From contig NZ_JAFMPR010000002.1 of assembly GCF_020667835.1 (NCBI RefSeq), positions 1 to 64,000 of the forward strand: a stretch of 64,000 nucleotides of DNA. The letters run 5' to 3'. Numbering within the stretch: position 1 is the first letter of the stretch; each line of letters starts with the position of its first letter. Shown here one piece after another: positions 51,592-63,287 of this stretch. Both the position numbers and the translations under genes were made by a program. Origin of the DNA: Roseibaca sp. Y0-43 (GTDB lineage: Bacteria; Pseudomonadota; Alphaproteobacteria; Rhodobacterales; Rhodobacteraceae). Under the pieces are notes generated by a model. The model had not been told where the DNA came from and did no database searches. It saw only the letters and a list, made by a program, of their open reading frames with translations.

Positions 51592-52008
51592 TCAGCGCGT
51601 GACCAGCACCGAGCATTGTGCATGGCGCACGATGCGCGCGGCGGTCGAGCCGATGAAATAATCGCTCAGCCCCGGCTTGTGGCTGGCGATCATGATAAGA
51701 TCGGCCCCTGCTTCTTTGGCGGCCCCCAGAATTGAGGCAGAGGGCTGACCATGCCGGATGGTGGATTTCACGGTCATCTCGCCAGCCGCCTTGGCCATCT
51801 CGTCCAGTTGTTCCTGCACCTCGCGCTGGCGTGCGCCCATATGCTCTTTCGGGATAGAGGCCGCGACATAGCCCGGCACCTCTTCGATGACATGGACCAG
51901 CGTGACCGTGCCGCCGGGATTGAGCAGCGTTTTGGCCTTTTCCAACGCGGCGCGCGTGGTCGCGCCCTCGTTGAACAGGGCCGCGGCGATGATGATCGAG
52001 TTATACAT
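51592..52008 (-). CDS. Universal stress protein (UspF/G-like), upstream copy
   Basis: A 138-residue paralogue of the gene at 51091. MYNSIIIAAALFNEGATTRAALEKA and DLIMIASHKPGLSDYFIGSTAARIVRHAQCSVLVTR are nearly the same at both ends; the middles differ more. The pair most likely arose by tandem duplication. Start chosen at the ATG matching its partner; nine codons upstream in frame lies another start that breaks the alignment. Confidence 0.85.
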   Translation of the reverse strand: MYNSIIIAAALFNEGATTRAALEKAKTLLNPGGTVTLVHVIEEVPGYVAASIPKEHMGARQREVQEQLDEMAKAAGEMTVKSTIRHGQPSASILGAAKEAGADLIMIASHKPGLSDYFIGSTAARIVRHAQCSVLVTR

Positions 52009-52220
52009 GGGTGCGTGTCCTTTGCCTTGGGCCATCGCGGGCTTTGCGGCGGCCTGTGTGGTGCCAAGATCGCAGCATTCTAAAAAGATACATTGATATC
52101 GGTCAAATCGGCGGGTTCTTGCGCCTGTTTCATGCTGAAATCAGGCGTGATGGGCCGCCCACTTGCGTCTGAGCGCCAATCCGCGCATTCAGGCGAAATC
52201 CAGAACCGTATCGAGGGGCC

Positions 52221-53570
52221 ATGAGTATCTCGCTTGTCATTCTTGCCGCCGGGCAAGGCAGCCGTATGCAATCCGACCTGCCGAAAGTGCTGCACAAGCT
52301 GGCGTCCTGCCCCTTGGTCGTTCATGCCATGCGCGCGGGCCGCGCGCTCGATCCCGAGCGCGTGGTCGTCGTCGTGGGCCACGGGGCCGAGCAGGTGGCA
52401 GCAGTCGTGGCCGACGAAGACCCGCAGGCGCAGATCGTCACCCAGCCCGAACAGCTTGGCACTGCCCATGCGGTCGATCAGGCGCGGGGTGCGCTGGTGG
52501 GGCAGGCGGGCGATGTGGTTGTTCTGTATGGCGACACGCCCTTTATCCGGCCCGAAACGCTGGAAGCGCTGCAAGCCGCGCGCGCGGCGCATGACGTGGT
52601 CGTGCTGGGCTTTCACGCGGCCGATCCGGGGCGCTATGGGCGGCTGGTGGCGAATGGCGACCGGCTGGAGCGGATTGTCGAATTCAAGGACGCAACCGAG
52701 GACGAGCGCGCGATCACCCTGTGCAACAGCGGGGTTCTGTGCGCCGACCGCGCGGTTCTGTTCGACCTGATCGCAGAGGTCGGAAATAACAACGCCTCTG
52801 GCGAGTATTACCTGACCGACGTGGTGGCGCTGGCCCGCGCGAAGGGCCTGAGCGCAGGCATCGTGACCTGCCCAGAGGCAGAGACACTGGGCATCAACAC
52901 CCGCGCCGAACTCGCCGCCGCCGAAGCAGCCTTTCAGGCGCAGGCGCGGCGGGACGCGATGGAAAACGGGGTGACCCTGCAAGCGCCCGACACGGTCATC
53001 TTCGCGCAGGACACATTCCTTGGCCGCGACAGCGTGATCGAGCCTTATGTCGTCTTTGGCCCCGATGTAACCGTCGAATCGGGCGCGACCATCCGCGCCT
53101 TCAGCCATCTGGAAGGGGCCCATGTCAGCCGGGGCGCGGTGGTCGGCCCCTATGCCCGCCTGCGCCCCGGTGCGGAACTGGCCGAAGACGTGCGCATCGG
53201 CAATTTCGTCGAGGTGAAGAATGCCCAACTGGGCGAGGGCGCAAAGGTCAACCACCTGTCCTATGTGGGCGATGCCGATGTGGGCGCGCGCGCCAATCTG
53301 GGCGCGGGCACGGTGACGTGCAATTACGACGGCGTCTTCAAGCACCGCACCACGATCGGCGAGGGGGCGTTCATCGGTTCGTCCACCATGCTGGTGGCAC
53401 CCGTCACGGTGGGCGCGGGCGCGCTGACCGGGTCGGGGTCGGTGATTACCCGCGATGTGCCTGCGGGCGATCTGGCCTTGGCCCGCGCCGAGCAGGTGAA
53501 CAAACCCGGCCTTGGCGCGAAGCTGATGGACATGCTGCGCGCGCGCAAGGCACAGAAGAACAAGGGCTAA
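52221..53570 (+). CDS. glmU: Bifunctional UDP-GlcNAc pyrophosphorylase/GlcN-1-P acetyltransferase
   Basis: A 449-residue bifunctional enzyme making UDP-N-acetylglucosamine for peptidoglycan and lipopolysaccharide. The uridylyltransferase half begins LVILAAGQGSRMQSDLPKVLHKLA (residues ~5-28); the left-handed beta-helix acetyltransferase half runs from ~245 with NHLSYVGDADVGARANLGAGTVTCNYDGVFKHRT. Length and start are normal. It is followed five bases later by glmS, the enzyme that feeds the same pathway. Confidence 0.96.
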   Translation: MSISLVILAAGQGSRMQSDLPKVLHKLASCPLVVHAMRAGRALDPERVVVVVGHGAEQVAAVVADEDPQAQIVTQPEQLGTAHAVDQARGALVGQAGDVVVLYGDTPFIRPETLEALQAARAAHDVVVLGFHAADPGRYGRLVANGDRLERIVEFKDATEDERAITLCNSGVLCADRAVLFDLIAEVGNNNASGEYYLTDVVALARAKGLSAGIVTCPEAETLGINTRAELAAAEAAFQAQARRDAMENGVTLQAPDTVIFAQDTFLGRDSVIEPYVVFGPDVTVESGATIRAFSHLEGAHVSRGAVVGPYARLRPGAELAEDVRIGNFVEVKNAQLGEGAKVNHLSYVGDADVGARANLGAGTVTCNYDGVFKHRTTIGEGAFIGSSTMLVAPVTVGAGALTGSGSVITRDVPAGDLALARAEQVNKPGLGAKLMDMLRARKAQKNKG

Positions 53571-53575
53571 AGCAG

Positions 53576-55393
53576 ATGTGCGGTATTGTCGGAATCCTTG
53601 GCCAGCACGAAGTGTCGCCCGCAATCCTGTCGGCGCTGAAACGGCTGGAATATCGCGGCTATGACAGCGCGGGCATTGCCACCGTGAACAAGGGCGTGCT
53701 GGACCGCCGCCGCGCGGTGGGCAAGCTGGTGAACCTGTCGGACGAATTGGTGCATCACCCTCTGCCGGGCCGGGTGGGCATTGGCCATACCCGCTGGGCC
53801 ACGCATGGCGGCCCGACGGTCGCGAACGCCCACCCGCACCGCGCGGGGCGCGTGGCGGTGGTGCATAACGGCATTATCGAGAATTTCCGCACGCTGCGCG
53901 AGGAACTGACCGCCGCGGGTGCCGAATTCCAAAGCCAGACCGATACCGAAACCATCGTGCAACTGACCTCGCGCCTGCTGGACGAAGGCCGCAGCCCGGT
54001 GCAGGCCGCGCGCGAAACGCTTTCGCGGCTGGAAGGGGCTTTCGCCGTGGCCTTCGTCTTCGATGGCGAGGATGATCTGATTATCTGCGCGCGCCGCGGC
54101 TCGCCCTTGTGCCTCGGGCATGGTAAGGGCGAGATGTTCCTTGGATCCGACGCGATTGCGCTGTCCGAGATGACCGACCGCATCACCTATCTGGAAGAAG
54201 GCGACATGGCGGTGCTGACGCGCGCAGGCGCGCAGATCTACGACGCCGACGGCCAGCAGACCAACCGGCCCATCACGCGCATCAACCTGGAAACCACGCG
54301 GGTAGACAAATCCGGCCACCGCCATTTCATGGCCAAGGAAATGGCCGAACAGCCCGCGATCCTGAAAGCGGCGCTCGGGTTCTATTCGGGGCTGGACGGC
54401 AACGCGCTGGAACTGCCCGCCGCTGTCGATTTCGCGCGCACCGACCGGCTTATCATGGTTGCCTGCGGCACGGCCTATTACGCCTGCCAAGTGGCGAAAT
54501 ACTGGTTCGAGAAATACGCGGGCCTGCCGGTGGAACTGGATATCGCCAGCGAATACCGCTACCGCGAGCCGGTTCTGGGCGCGAATAACATGGCGCTCTT
54601 CGTCAGCCAGTCGGGCGAAACCGCTGATACACTGGCCGCGCTGCGCCATGTGAAGCCGCATGTCGCACAGGTCATCTCGGTTGTGAATGTGCCGACCTCG
54701 TCCATCGCGCGGGAAAGCGACGTGGCGCTGCCGATCCATGCCGGTCCCGAAATCGGCGTGGCCTCGACCAAGGCGTTCACCGCGCAGCTTCTGGTGCTGG
54801 CGGTTCTGGCGCTGGAAGCGGGTCGCGCGCGCGGGTATCTGAGCGCAGAGCGCTACGCGCGGCTGCTCGAAGAACTGCACAGCCTGCCGGGCTTTGTGGC
54901 GCAAGCGCTGGACCGCGAGGGCGAGATTGAACGCCTGACCAAGATGCTGGCCCAAGCGCGCGACGTGCTGTTTCTTGGGCGCGGCACGATGTATCCACTG
55001 GCGTTGGAGGGCGCGCTGAAACTGAAGGAAATCAGCTACATCCATGCCGAAGCTTATGCAGCGGGTGAGCTGAAACACGGGCCGATCGCGCTGATCGACT
55101 CGGAATTCCCGGTCATTGTCTTCGCCCCGCATGACGGGCTGTATGACAAGACCGTCTCGAACATGCAGGAGGTGATGGCGCGGCAGGGTCAGGTGCTGCT
55201 GGTGTCGGACCCGGCGGGGCTGGCGGCGGCGGGCGAGGTGCCCCACCGGCTGCAAATGCCGCCCGTGCCCGACCTGATCGCGCCCATCGTCTATGCCGTG
55301 CCTGCGCAGCTGATCGCCTACCATACCGCGCTGCACCGTGGCACCGATGTGGACCAGCCGCGCAACCTGGCGAAATCCGTGACGGTGGAATAG
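53576..55393 (+). CDS. glmS: Glutamine-fructose-6-phosphate aminotransferase
   Basis: A 605-residue enzyme that forms glucosamine 6-phosphate. [15 protein letters not shown] has the nucleophilic cysteine as residue 2 of the class II amidotransferase domain; GNRNR-like [17 protein letters not shown] follows. Two SIS domains cover ~285-420 ([28 protein letters not shown]) and ~455-590 ([43 protein letters not shown]). The frame is open upstream, but the start must be this ATG to expose Cys2. Follows glmU by five bases. Confidence 0.97.
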   Translation: MCGIVGILGQHEVSPAILSALKRLEYRGYDSAGIATVNKGVLDRRRAVGKLVNLSDELVHHPLPGRVGIGHTRWATHGGPTVANAHPHRAGRVAVVHNGIIENFRTLREELTAAGAEFQSQTDTETIVQLTSRLLDEGRSPVQAARETLSRLEGAFAVAFVFDGEDDLIICARRGSPLCLGHGKGEMFLGSDAIALSEMTDRITYLEEGDMAVLTRAGAQIYDADGQQTNRPITRINLETTRVDKSGHRHFMAKEMAEQPAILKAALGFYSGLDGNALELPAAVDFARTDRLIMVACGTAYYACQVAKYWFEKYAGLPVELDIASEYRYREPVLGANNMALFVSQSGETADTLAALRHVKPHVAQVISVVNVPTSSIARESDVALPIHAGPEIGVASTKAFTAQLLVLAVLALEAGRARGYLSAERYARLLEELHSLPGFVAQALDREGEIERLTKMLAQARDVLFLGRGTMYPLALEGALKLKEISYIHAEAYAAGELKHGPIALIDSEFPVIVFAPHDGLYDKTVSNMQEVMARQGQVLLVSDPAGLAAAGEVPHRLQMPPVPDLIAPIVYAVPAQLIAYHTALHRGTDVDQPRNLAKSVTVE

Positions 55394-55427
55394 CGCCGCG
55401 CCCTTCCCTTGGGGCGCAAAGCGGGCT

Positions 55428-56060
55428 ATGCGGACATTCATGTCTTTGAAGGTAACAGATCTGGCCTGCGCCCGTGGCGGTTTGCCCATTCTGGAAGGGG
55501 TCAGCTTCGCGCTGGCACCCGGTCAGGCGCTGGTGCTGCGCGGCCCGAATGGCTGCGGCAAAACCACCGCCTTGCGCACGATTGCCGGGCTGCAACCGGC
55601 GCTGGACGGCCATATCGACTGCGCACCCGATGCGATTGCCTATGCCGGTCATGCCGATGGGCTGAAAGCCACGCTGAGCGTGACCGAGAACCTTGGCTTT
55701 TGGGCCGCGATCTACGGCACCAAGGGCATCGACCATGCGCTGGACCGCATGAACCTGCGCAGCTTGGCCGACCGCGCGGCACAGAACCTGTCGGCAGGGC
55801 AAAAGCGGCGGTTGGGGCTGGCGCGGCTGATGGTGACGGGGCGGCCCGTCTGGGTGCTGGATGAACCGACCGTGTCGCTGGATGCGGCGTCGGTCGCGCT
55901 CTTTGCCGATGTGGTGCGCGGGCATCTAGCCAGTGGCGGCATGGCGCTGATGGCCACGCATATCGACCTTGGCTTGCCAGAGGCGCAGGTCTTGGACCTT
56001 GCCCCCTTCAAGGCAAAGCTGCCAGAGCCGTCGGGCGGGTTTGACGAGGCGTTTCTATGA
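55428..56060 (+). CDS. ccmA: Haem exporter ATP-binding protein CcmA
   Basis: A 210-residue ABC ATPase of the cytochrome c maturation system I. Walker [13 protein letters not shown] near residue 39, signature [16 protein letters not shown] near 118 and Walker [14 protein letters not shown] near 140 are intact. It works with CcmB and CcmC to release haem-loaded CcmE. A start at 55440 ([14 protein letters not shown]) is also plausible. The stop overlaps the ccmB start by four bases. Confidence 0.94.
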   Translation: MRTFMSLKVTDLACARGGLPILEGVSFALAPGQALVLRGPNGCGKTTALRTIAGLQPALDGHIDCAPDAIAYAGHADGLKATLSVTENLGFWAAIYGTKGIDHALDRMNLRSLADRAAQNLSAGQKRRLGLARLMVTGRPVWVLDEPTVSLDAASVALFADVVRGHLASGGMALMATHIDLGLPEAQVLDLAPFKAKLPEPSGGFDEAFL

Positions 56061-56713
56061 TCGCGCTCTTGCTTCGAGATTTGCGTCTGGCGTTTCGCGC
56101 GGGCGGGGGCTTTGGCCTCGGGTTGGCATTCTTCCTGATCCTTGCGGTGCTTGTGCCCTTGGGCGTCGGCCCAGACCGCCCCACGCTGGCGCTGATCGCG
56201 CCGGGTATTCTGTGGGTGGGCGCTTTGCTGGCATGCCTTTTGTCGCTCGACCGGATTTTCGCGCTCGACTACGAAGACGGCTCGCTCGATCTGCTGGCCA
56301 CCGCGCCCGTGCCGCTGGAAGGGGTCGTCACGATCAAGGCGCTCGCGCATTGGCTGACCACGGGGGTGCCGCTTGTGCTGGTCTCGCCGGTGTTGGGCCT
56401 GCTGCTCAGCCTGCCGGTGCCCGCCTATGGCTGGCTTTTGCTGTCGCTTGCGCTTGGCACGCCCGCGCTGTCGGTGATCGGCACCTTTGGCGCGGCCCTG
56501 ACCGTGGGGCTGAAGCGGGGCGGGCTTTTGCTGTCGCTCTTGGTGCTGCCGCTTTATATCCCGACGCTCGTGTTCGGGGCAGAGGTCGTCTCGCGCGGGG
56601 CGCAAGGGCTGGCCGTGGGCACGCCGCTCGCGCTGCTCGCCGGGATCACGGCGGGGGCTGTGGCATTATTGCCCTTTGCCTCTGCCCATGTCATCCGGAT
56701 AAACCTTCGGTGA
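56057..56713 (+). CDS. ccmB: Haem exporter permease CcmB
   Basis: A 218-residue membrane protein with six helices. The N-terminus [20 protein letters not shown] and [28 protein letters not shown] are family signatures. It forms the ABC complex with CcmA in the inner membrane during cytochrome c assembly. ATGA overlap with ccmA shows translational coupling. Confidence 0.95.
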   Translation: MIALLLRDLRLAFRAGGGFGLGLAFFLILAVLVPLGVGPDRPTLALIAPGILWVGALLACLLSLDRIFALDYEDGSLDLLATAPVPLEGVVTIKALAHWLTTGVPLVLVSPVLGLLLSLPVPAYGWLLLSLALGTPALSVIGTFGAALTVGLKRGGLLLSLLVLPLYIPTLVFGAEVVSRGAQGLAVGTPLALLAGITAGAVALLPFASAHVIRINLR

Positions 56714-56758
56714 TCCGCATCTGTTTCGCTTGAGAGCCACCCCACCCAAAGATAGGTA

Positions 56759-57496
56759 ATGCTCATGTCGTCGCTCTGGGAATATGCCAACCCTTTGAAA
56801 TTCATGCGCACCACGGATTGGCTGCTGCCTATCGTGGCGGTTGCCGCCGTGGTTGTCACGGCCACCGGGTTGATCTGGGGGTTCTTCTTCACGCCCGATG
56901 ATTTTCGTCAGGGGTCGACCGTGAAAATCGTCTTCATCCATGTGCCCGCCGCGATGATGGCGATCAATGCTTGGGTCATGATGCTGGTGGCCAGCCTGAT
57001 CTGGCTGATCCGCCGCCACCATGTCAGCGCGCTGGCCGCCCGTGCAGCCGCCCCCATCGGGGCCACGATGACCGTGATAGGGCTGATTACAGGTGCAGTC
57101 TGGGGCCAGCCCATGTGGGGCACATGGTGGGCGTGGGATCCGCGGCTGACCTCGTTCCTCATCCTGTTCCTGTTCTACTTGGGCTATATCGCCATGTGGG
57201 CCGCGATTGACGACCCCGACACGGGCGCGGACCTGACCGCCGTGCTGTGCCTTGTCGGGTCTGTTTTCGCGGTGCTGTCGCGCTACGCCGCAATGTTCTG
57301 GAACCAAGGGCTGCATCAGGGCGCGTCGCTGTCGGTCGCACCCGGCACGCGCATGGACTGGGCCTATAAAGCGCCGCTTTATACCTGCATGGTGGGCTTC
57401 GGGCTGATCTTTCTCGCGCTCGTGCTGGCGGGCACGCGCACCGAAATCCGCGCCCGCCGCATGAAAGCCCTTGTCGCACGGGAGCGCATGGCATGA
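56759..57496 (+). CDS. ccmC: Haem-handling protein CcmC
   Basis: A 245-residue six-helix membrane protein that presents haem to CcmE. The tryptophan-rich periplasmic motif GQPMWGTWWAWDPRLTSFLILFLFYLG lies near residue 120, flanked by the haem-ligand histidines in FIHVPAAMMAI and GLHQGASLS. ATG at 56759 or 56765. Its stop overlaps the ccmD start. Confidence 0.95.
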   Translation: MLMSSLWEYANPLKFMRTTDWLLPIVAVAAVVVTATGLIWGFFFTPDDFRQGSTVKIVFIHVPAAMMAINAWVMMLVASLIWLIRRHHVSALAARAAAPIGATMTVIGLITGAVWGQPMWGTWWAWDPRLTSFLILFLFYLGYIAMWAAIDDPDTGADLTAVLCLVGSVFAVLSRYAAMFWNQGLHQGASLSVAPGTRMDWAYKAPLYTCMVGFGLIFLALVLAGTRTEIRARRMKALVARERMA

Positions 57497-57651
57497 TGCC
57501 CGATCTTGGACGATACGCGGTCGAGGTGACGTCGGCCTATGTGGTGTCGCTTGCAATGCTGCTCGCGCTGGTCGGCTGGTATATCGCGCGCGGCCGCCGG
57601 GTGCGGCGCGAACTGGATGCGTTTGAAAAGAAACGAGGAAAACATGGGTAA
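57493..57651 (+). CDS. ccmD: Cytochrome c maturation protein CcmD
   Basis: A 52-residue single-helix protein, MMPDLGRYAVEVTSAYVVSLA followed by the helix and a positively charged tail RGRRVRRELDAFEKKRGKHG. CcmD joins CcmABC and aids release of CcmE. It overlaps ccmC by four bases and the start of ccmG by eight. The size, charge pattern and position leave little doubt, though the sequence is weakly conserved. ATG at 57493 or 57496. Confidence 0.85.
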   Translation: MMPDLGRYAVEVTSAYVVSLAMLLALVGWYIARGRRVRRELDAFEKKRGKHG

Positions 57652-58183
57652 AATCCGCCCCTTGATGTTCCTGCCGCCGCTGCTGTTTCTGGGCCTTGCG
57701 GCGCTGTTCCTGATCGGCAACTTCCGCGAGGGCCGCGACGAGCTGCCCTCTGCCCGCGCGGGCCAGCAAGCGCCTGCCTTGGGCGTGGAGCAACTGGGCG
57801 AGCGCACGCTCTTCACCGATGACATGCTGCGCGAGGGCGAGGTGACGCTGGTCAATTTCTGGGCCACATGGTGCCCGCCTTGCCGCGCCGAGCACCCGTT
57901 CTTGGAAGAGCTGTCGCAGGAAGGCACGGTCATCTACGGCGTGAACTACCGCGATCAGGCCGACAAGGCAGAGGATTTTCTGGACGAATTGGGCGATCCG
58001 TTCCGCGCCATCGGGTCCGACCCCGCCGCGCGCACCGGGCTGGATTGGGGCGTCGTGGGCCTGCCGGAAACCTTCGTGGTTGCGGGCGACGGCACCATCG
58101 AATTCCGCTATGCCGGGCCCATCACGCGCGAGATCATGGAAACCCGCATCCGCCCCGCGATGGAGGCGGCGGCGGCGCGTTAA
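57644..58183 (+). CDS. ccmG: Thiol:disulfide interchange protein CcmG/DsbE
   Basis: A 179-residue membrane-anchored thioredoxin. One N-terminal helix (PLMFLPPLLFLGLAALFLIG) is followed by a periplasmic thioredoxin fold with active site FWATWCPPCRAEHPF near residue 78 and the cis-proline loop GVVGLPETFVV. It reduces apocytochrome cysteines so that haem can attach. Start overlaps ccmD; the stop overlaps the convergent antiporter gene by four bases. Confidence 0.93.
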   Translation: MGKIRPLMFLPPLLFLGLAALFLIGNFREGRDELPSARAGQQAPALGVEQLGERTLFTDDMLREGEVTLVNFWATWCPPCRAEHPFLEELSQEGTVIYGVNYRDQADKAEDFLDELGDPFRAIGSDPAARTGLDWGVVGLPETFVVAGDGTIEFRYAGPITREIMETRIRPAMEAAAAR

Positions 58184-59742
58184 GCGCCATGCTCGCCCTC
58201 AACCTCTAGCACGGTCAGCGTGCGGTCGGCGAGGTTCACACCCGCCTGCGTCATCGTCAGATAGGTATAATCCGCACCCGCCTCGCGCAGAACGTGGCGG
58301 GTGTCTTCATGCATGACATGCGCAATCACCGGGCCGGTGAAGCCGCGCGCGCGCAGCGACCGCACGGCGATGACCTTGGCCTCCAGGTCGCCCAAGGCCA
58401 GCACGGCGGCCTTGATGCGGCCCAGATCGACCGAGCGCCAGAAATTGCTGTCCTCTGCATCGGCGAAAAGCGCGTTGCGCCCGGCCTCTTGGTGGCCCTC
58501 GACGCGGTAGGTGTCGGCATCCAGCCCCACGGGCGACAGGCCCGCATCCAGCAGGCGGTCATAGGCGGCGGTCCCGGTGCGCCCCATGCCAAAGACCAGA
58601 ACCGACGCATCGCCCAAGTCCTTGGGTTGCTCATCCGGGTGCATGGTCGCGCGCTCAAAGCGTTGCAGGCGCGATTCCAGCCGTTCATAGAGCGGGTGAG
58701 CCATGCGGTTCAGGGGGGCCGCGATCAGGAAGGACAGGGTGACGGCCAGCGCCAAGGGCACGAGGTAGTCAGGCAGCACGCCCGCCGCCACGATCAGCCC
58801 GAATTCGGAATAGGCGGTCAGGCTGAGCGCCGACAAAAATGCCGAGCGCGCGCGCAGCTTGAACGCGACCAGAAGCGCATAGAACAACACGCCCTTTAGC
58901 GGCAGCGCCAGCCCGACGACCAGCGCGAAAATCAGGGCAGGGCCATCGGGCAGGCCGGTCAGCCCGATTTCAAGGAAAAAGGCGACAAGGAATACTTCCT
59001 TCAGCGACCACAGCGCGCGCGACAGCTCGCCCGCGCGCGCGTGGTTCGACAAGAGAACCCCCATCGCCAGCGCGCCGATCTCGGACGATAGCCCCATCGC
59101 TTCGAACCCGTAGCCACCGATCACCAGCGCCAGAAGCATTCCCATCAGCACAAGGATTTCGTCATGGCCCGCAAGGTCCAGCAGCTTGTGCAGCACAGGG
59201 CGCAACAGTGGCAGGCCCAACACCAGAAGTGCGTAGATATTGGGGCTTTTGCCCGACCAGATGGCCAGCACCACAAGCGCGATAATGTCCTGCACGATCA
59301 GGATACCGATGGCGGTGCGCCCATGGAACGCGCCCAATTCGCGTTTGCCTTCCAGCAGTTTGGCCGCCAGCACGGTTGATGAGAACGCAAGCGCGATCCC
59401 TATCAATAATGCGGTTTCCCACGCCACGCCCATCAACAGCTTGGCGGCGGGGGCAAACAGGCCCACGCTGATCGCGAAATGCAGCACCGCGCCGCCAATG
59501 ACCTGCGGTTGCGCGATCTGGCCCAGTTTCAGCTTCAGCCCCACCGTGAACAGCAAGAGCAGCACACCCAGATGCGCGACATGGTGCAGGATCGGCCCGG
59601 TTTCCTGCGGCAGGCCCAAGGGCGCACCAAGCGCGTTTATGGCAAAGCCCGCGGCCAGAAAGCCCACCAGCGGGGGCAGGCCCACTTGGCGCACCGCAAG
59701 GCCAAAGGCGAAGGCAAAGCTGAGGATGATGGTTTCGAACAA
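58180..59742 (-). CDS. CPA2-family cation:proton antiporter with TrkA-N domain (KefB/YbaL-like)
   Basis: A ~520-residue antiporter. Twelve or so membrane helices in the first 385 residues include HLGVLLLLFTVGLKLKLGQ and AFSSTVLAAKLLEGK, followed by a cytosolic nucleotide-binding Rossmann domain beginning SVLVFGMGRTGTAAYDRLLDAG. It exchanges K+ or Na+ for protons. No ATG or GTG fits: the most family-like start is the TTG at 59742 giving MFETIILSFAFAFGLAVRQVG; a longer frame extends to 59895 but looks unlike protein. Convergent with ccmG. Confidence 0.85.
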   Translation of the reverse strand: MFETIILSFAFAFGLAVRQVGLPPLVGFLAAGFAINALGAPLGLPQETGPILHHVAHLGVLLLLFTVGLKLKLGQIAQPQVIGGAVLHFAISVGLFAPAAKLLMGVAWETALLIGIALAFSSTVLAAKLLEGKRELGAFHGRTAIGILIVQDIIALVVLAIWSGKSPNIYALLVLGLPLLRPVLHKLLDLAGHDEILVLMGMLLALVIGGYGFEAMGLSSEIGALAMGVLLSNHARAGELSRALWSLKEVFLVAFFLEIGLTGLPDGPALIFALVVGLALPLKGVLFYALLVAFKLRARSAFLSALSLTAYSEFGLIVAAGVLPDYLVPLALAVTLSFLIAAPLNRMAHPLYERLESRLQRFERATMHPDEQPKDLGDASVLVFGMGRTGTAAYDRLLDAGLSPVGLDADTYRVEGHQEAGRNALFADAEDSNFWRSVDLGRIKAAVLALGDLEAKVIAVRSLRARGFTGPVIAHVMHEDTRHVLREAGADYTYLTMTQAGVNLADRTLTVLEVEGEHGA

Positions 59743-59831
59743 GGGCGGCCCCGCATCTTTGGTTGCCGCCCATCCTAACCGCCTGAACAGGCTTGTGAAC
59801 AGCCTGCGCGCGCTTTCGCCGCGCGAAGCGC

Positions 59832-60209
59832 CTAGTCTCGCAGCACGAAGGCCAGCACTTCCTCTGTGCCGCCTGCGGTCAGCACCAGTTCCCACCGGCC
59901 GGTGCGGGTGAATTGCCCTTCGGCGGTGTTGCCATCCGCCAGAAGCGGGATGTCATCGGCGCCGGTGAAACGCAGGCGCACGCGGTCGACCTGCTCGATG
60001 GGGGTGACGGTGATCGTGGCCTCGTAATCGCCGCTGACCGCGATTTCGGCGCGCAGCGGCGGGGTGATTTGCGTGGTCTCCAGTCCAAGGCGCTGGTTCG
60101 GCCCGATGATGGGCAGAGGGTCACGCACGAACAGGGTGACAGAGGCCATGACGGCCACGAAGGCCAGAAACAGCCCAAGGAAAACAAGCGCAACGATACG
60201 GGTGGCCAT
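59832..60209 (-). CDS. Membrane-anchored protein of unknown function
   Basis: A 125-residue protein. An N-terminal helix (RIVALVFLGLFLAFVAVMASVTLFV) is followed by a beta-rich domain, DYEATITVTPIEQVDRVRLRFTGADDIPLLADGNTAEGQFTRTGRWELVLTAGG, which has the look of an Ig-like or FixH-type fold. No catalytic motif. ATG follows GGAGATCGC. It sits between acnA and the antiporter gene on the minus strand. Confidence 0.65.
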   Translation of the reverse strand: MATRIVALVFLGLFLAFVAVMASVTLFVRDPLPIIGPNQRLGLETTQITPPLRAEIAVSGDYEATITVTPIEQVDRVRLRFTGADDIPLLADGNTAEGQFTRTGRWELVLTAGGTEEVLAFVLRD

Positions 60210-60251
60210 GCGATCTCCGGGTTTTTGGACAGATAACCTCAAGCCCGCGCA

Positions 60252-60284
60252 AAGGAAAACCCCGGCGCGAGGGTCGCGCCGGGG
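60252..60284 (-). terminator. Rho-independent terminator of acnA
   Basis: A perfect 11-base-pair stem, CCCCGGCGCGA (60260-60270) and TCGCGCCGGGG (60274-60284) with a three-base loop. On the minus strand it is followed by TTTTCCTT. It lies 22 bases after the acnA stop codon. Confidence 0.8.
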
Positions 60285-60305
60285 GCTGTCGGGAATGTGA
60301 AGCGA

Positions 60306-63056
<2,751 letters not shown>

Positions 63057-63148
63057 GGGGCTGGGCCTCCGTAATATGTGGACAGGGGTCTTGGCCCTTT
63101 GCATTTGCCATTCTGCGGTGCCGCGATCAAGGGGGATTGCGCATTTTT

Positions 63149-63167
63149 GTATACCGTTGTGCACAAA
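63149..63167 (-). promoter_or_regulatory. GTATAC-N2-TTGTGCRCAAA motif upstream of acnA
   Basis: GTATACCGTTGTGCACAAA occurs 93-111 bases upstream of the acnA start, and contains the perfect palindrome TTGTGCACAA. It matches 46424-46442 upstream of mcl2 at 16 of 19 positions with the same orientation and distance from the gene. Confidence 0.55.
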
Positions 63168-63287
63168 AATCACCTCAAGCGCTGCCTGTGGCCTTTGTGC
63201 CGCGTGTGTCAGACCCTCGCAAAACCTTGATTGGCCGTGGCCGTCCGGGGTGGTTAGATCGCGAAGGGATCAAGAAACGAGCCGTTG

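Noticed and set aside
53567-55489. 640-codon open frame antisense to glmS
   Set aside because: Shadow of glmS; no ribosome-binding site, and low-complexity composition.
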